The position numbers and the translations under genes were made by a program. The notes beneath the pieces were generated by a model. The model was not told where the DNA came from and did no database searches. It saw only the letters and a program-made list of their open reading frames with translations. DNA of 64,000 nt, from positions 32,086,408 through 32,150,407 of the forward strand of contig NC_026657.2 of assembly GCF_000004075.3 (NCBI RefSeq), given 5' to 3'. How positions within the stretch are numbered: the first letter of the stretch is position 1; the number at the start of each line of letters is the position of its first letter. This DNA comes from Cucumis sativus. Taxonomy: Eukaryota > Streptophyta > Magnoliopsida > Cucurbitales > Cucurbitaceae. Positions 63,008 to 64,000 of the stretch are shown here, piece after piece.

Positions 63008-64000
63008 GCCAAACTAAAAATCCACTAAACACCTCTTGGGATTTTAAAACTAATTAATTAATTAATCTATCTCATTAATGATAATTATATTACATTTGCT
63101 AAATGCATTTTTTATTCTACAATGTCTCCAAATCCCATTGTTTATTGTATTTGACTATTCGATACACTTCCACACTAATTCATTTAGAGAAATAAAGTAA
63201 GCTGTTAAAAAACAAATACTAACAAAAGATGTATGCAATCTCTCTCTTTATGTGGTTTAATTTGTTTATATTGACCATTTATGGAGTGTGAGAAATTAAT
63301 CGTAAAAAAACTTAGGTTATTTGAGTTATACTCATTTTATTTTATTGTTATTTAATTAATTAAGTGATTTATTATATATTACTCTTTAGTTAATTATAAT
63401 CATAACGTAGTTTTTATACCACAAGTCTAGGGAGAGAAAAGTTTAATTATTTACAAACTTCATTACAAAAATAGTTACTTATAATGACTTTGTTTTGATT
63501 TATTAGTTTATTTTTACCATTATTAAGTATAGAATATACTACAATATTTATGATTTATTTTTAACAAAACCAGGAGAGAGGGATTAGAAGGTAGATTGAA
63601 ATATTATAACTTGGTTGATATATTCTTAATCCCATTATACCGAAATCTAAAAGCAATGAATTTACGGGAAAAGAAACCTATGGAACAACTACCAAAAAAA
63701 GAAAAAAAAGAGAAGAAATGCTTCTATGACTTTACCCCTGTGAAGAAAAACCTAACAAGAAAAATAAAATCAATTTCCATACAAAATTTATGGGCCATGA
63801 AAATCATGAAAAAAGAAAAACATTGATTTGGGGCCACCAAAACAATGTTTTCCACCACACCTAATGATACCTAATGACATTTAGACTCATATTTATGATA
63901 CATCTTATAGTTTCCTTAATTATCATAATTAATTTCAACAATATAAACAATGTGACAACTTCCTCGAATAATTTTCCATAAGAGTGTTAGAAAAGTTTGA

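Larger units (their letters stand above)
57142..64000. other. AT-rich region with no recognisable gene
   Basis: Nearly 7 kb without a conserved coding frame on either strand. It holds the PPR promoter at the left, TA/CA runs near 61285-61312 and a CA run near 62780, a GAA repeat near 62984-63007, and anonymous A/T-rich dispersed sequence. TATA-like text followed by CT-rich DNA near 62820-62950 could be the start of a gene lying to the right, but nothing can be assigned. Confidence 0.5.

Noticed and set aside
1-64000. CRISPR arrays, operons, phage or other prokaryotic systems
   Set aside because: The window is plant nuclear DNA; the tandem repeats seen are microsatellites or small duplications without regular unique spacers.
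1-64000. tRNA, rRNA or known microRNA genes
   Set aside because: I looked for common conserved plant miRNA sequences and tRNA-like boxes by eye and found none; a covariance-model scan would be needed to exclude them.
57142-64000. Small open frames in the right-hand region
   Set aside because: All are low-complexity translations of AT-rich DNA without family motifs or credible splice partners.

Overview
The window is nuclear DNA of a flowering plant. Every protein-coding gene is split by short AT-rich GT-AG introns, the products belong to land-plant families (TGA bZIP, CYP712/CYP93 P450s, DYW-type PPR, plant bHLH subfamilies), and the intergenic DNA is very AT-rich with TA, GA, CT and TTTC microsatellites. 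It is a eudicot, probably a rosid; Cucurbitaceae is my guess from general resemblance and is not demonstrated.

Layout, left to right: 3' part of a TGA9/TGA10-like bZIP gene (+, 24-5338, 5' end outside the window); an ABHD18-type alpha/beta hydrolase (-, 7975-11091); two P450s in tandem, CYP712A-like (+, 14332-16179) and CYP93D-like (+, 17813-19933); a bHLH130/FBH4-like factor (-, 21606-23408); an OTU cysteine protease (+, 29814-31298 plus a 5' UTR exon near 27.9 kb); a long gene-poor gap (31.3-39.5 kb); a bHLH48/60-like factor (+, 39483-43732); a GH28 polygalacturonase-like protein (+, 45262-48303); a DNAJC9-like J-protein (-, 49161-51553); a DYW PPR gene (-, 53202-57141) with a decayed LINE in its intron; and about 7 kb of AT-rich DNA with no recognisable gene.

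I rebuilt all ten gene models by hand from splice sites, reading phase and family conservation. Two include exons that are easy to miss: the last 23 codons of the FBH4-like gene lie beyond a 101-bp intron with a weak donor, and the CYP93D-like gene needs an extra intron in the region that is one exon in the family. The polygalacturonase-like gene uses a GC-AG intron.

The genes do not form one pathway. From memory, the order CYP712 - FBH4-like bHLH - OTU - bHLH48/60 - GH28 resembles two duplicated Arabidopsis segments (near At2g42250-At2g42300 and At3g57790-At3g57810), and TGA10 - CYP93D - CYP712 resembles a third (near At5g06839-At5g06905). The window therefore looks like a well-preserved ancestral eudicot block. 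Two bHLH factors whose Arabidopsis relatives promote flowering lie about 16 kb apart. I found no novel multi-gene system; the most interesting items are splicing and promoter details.
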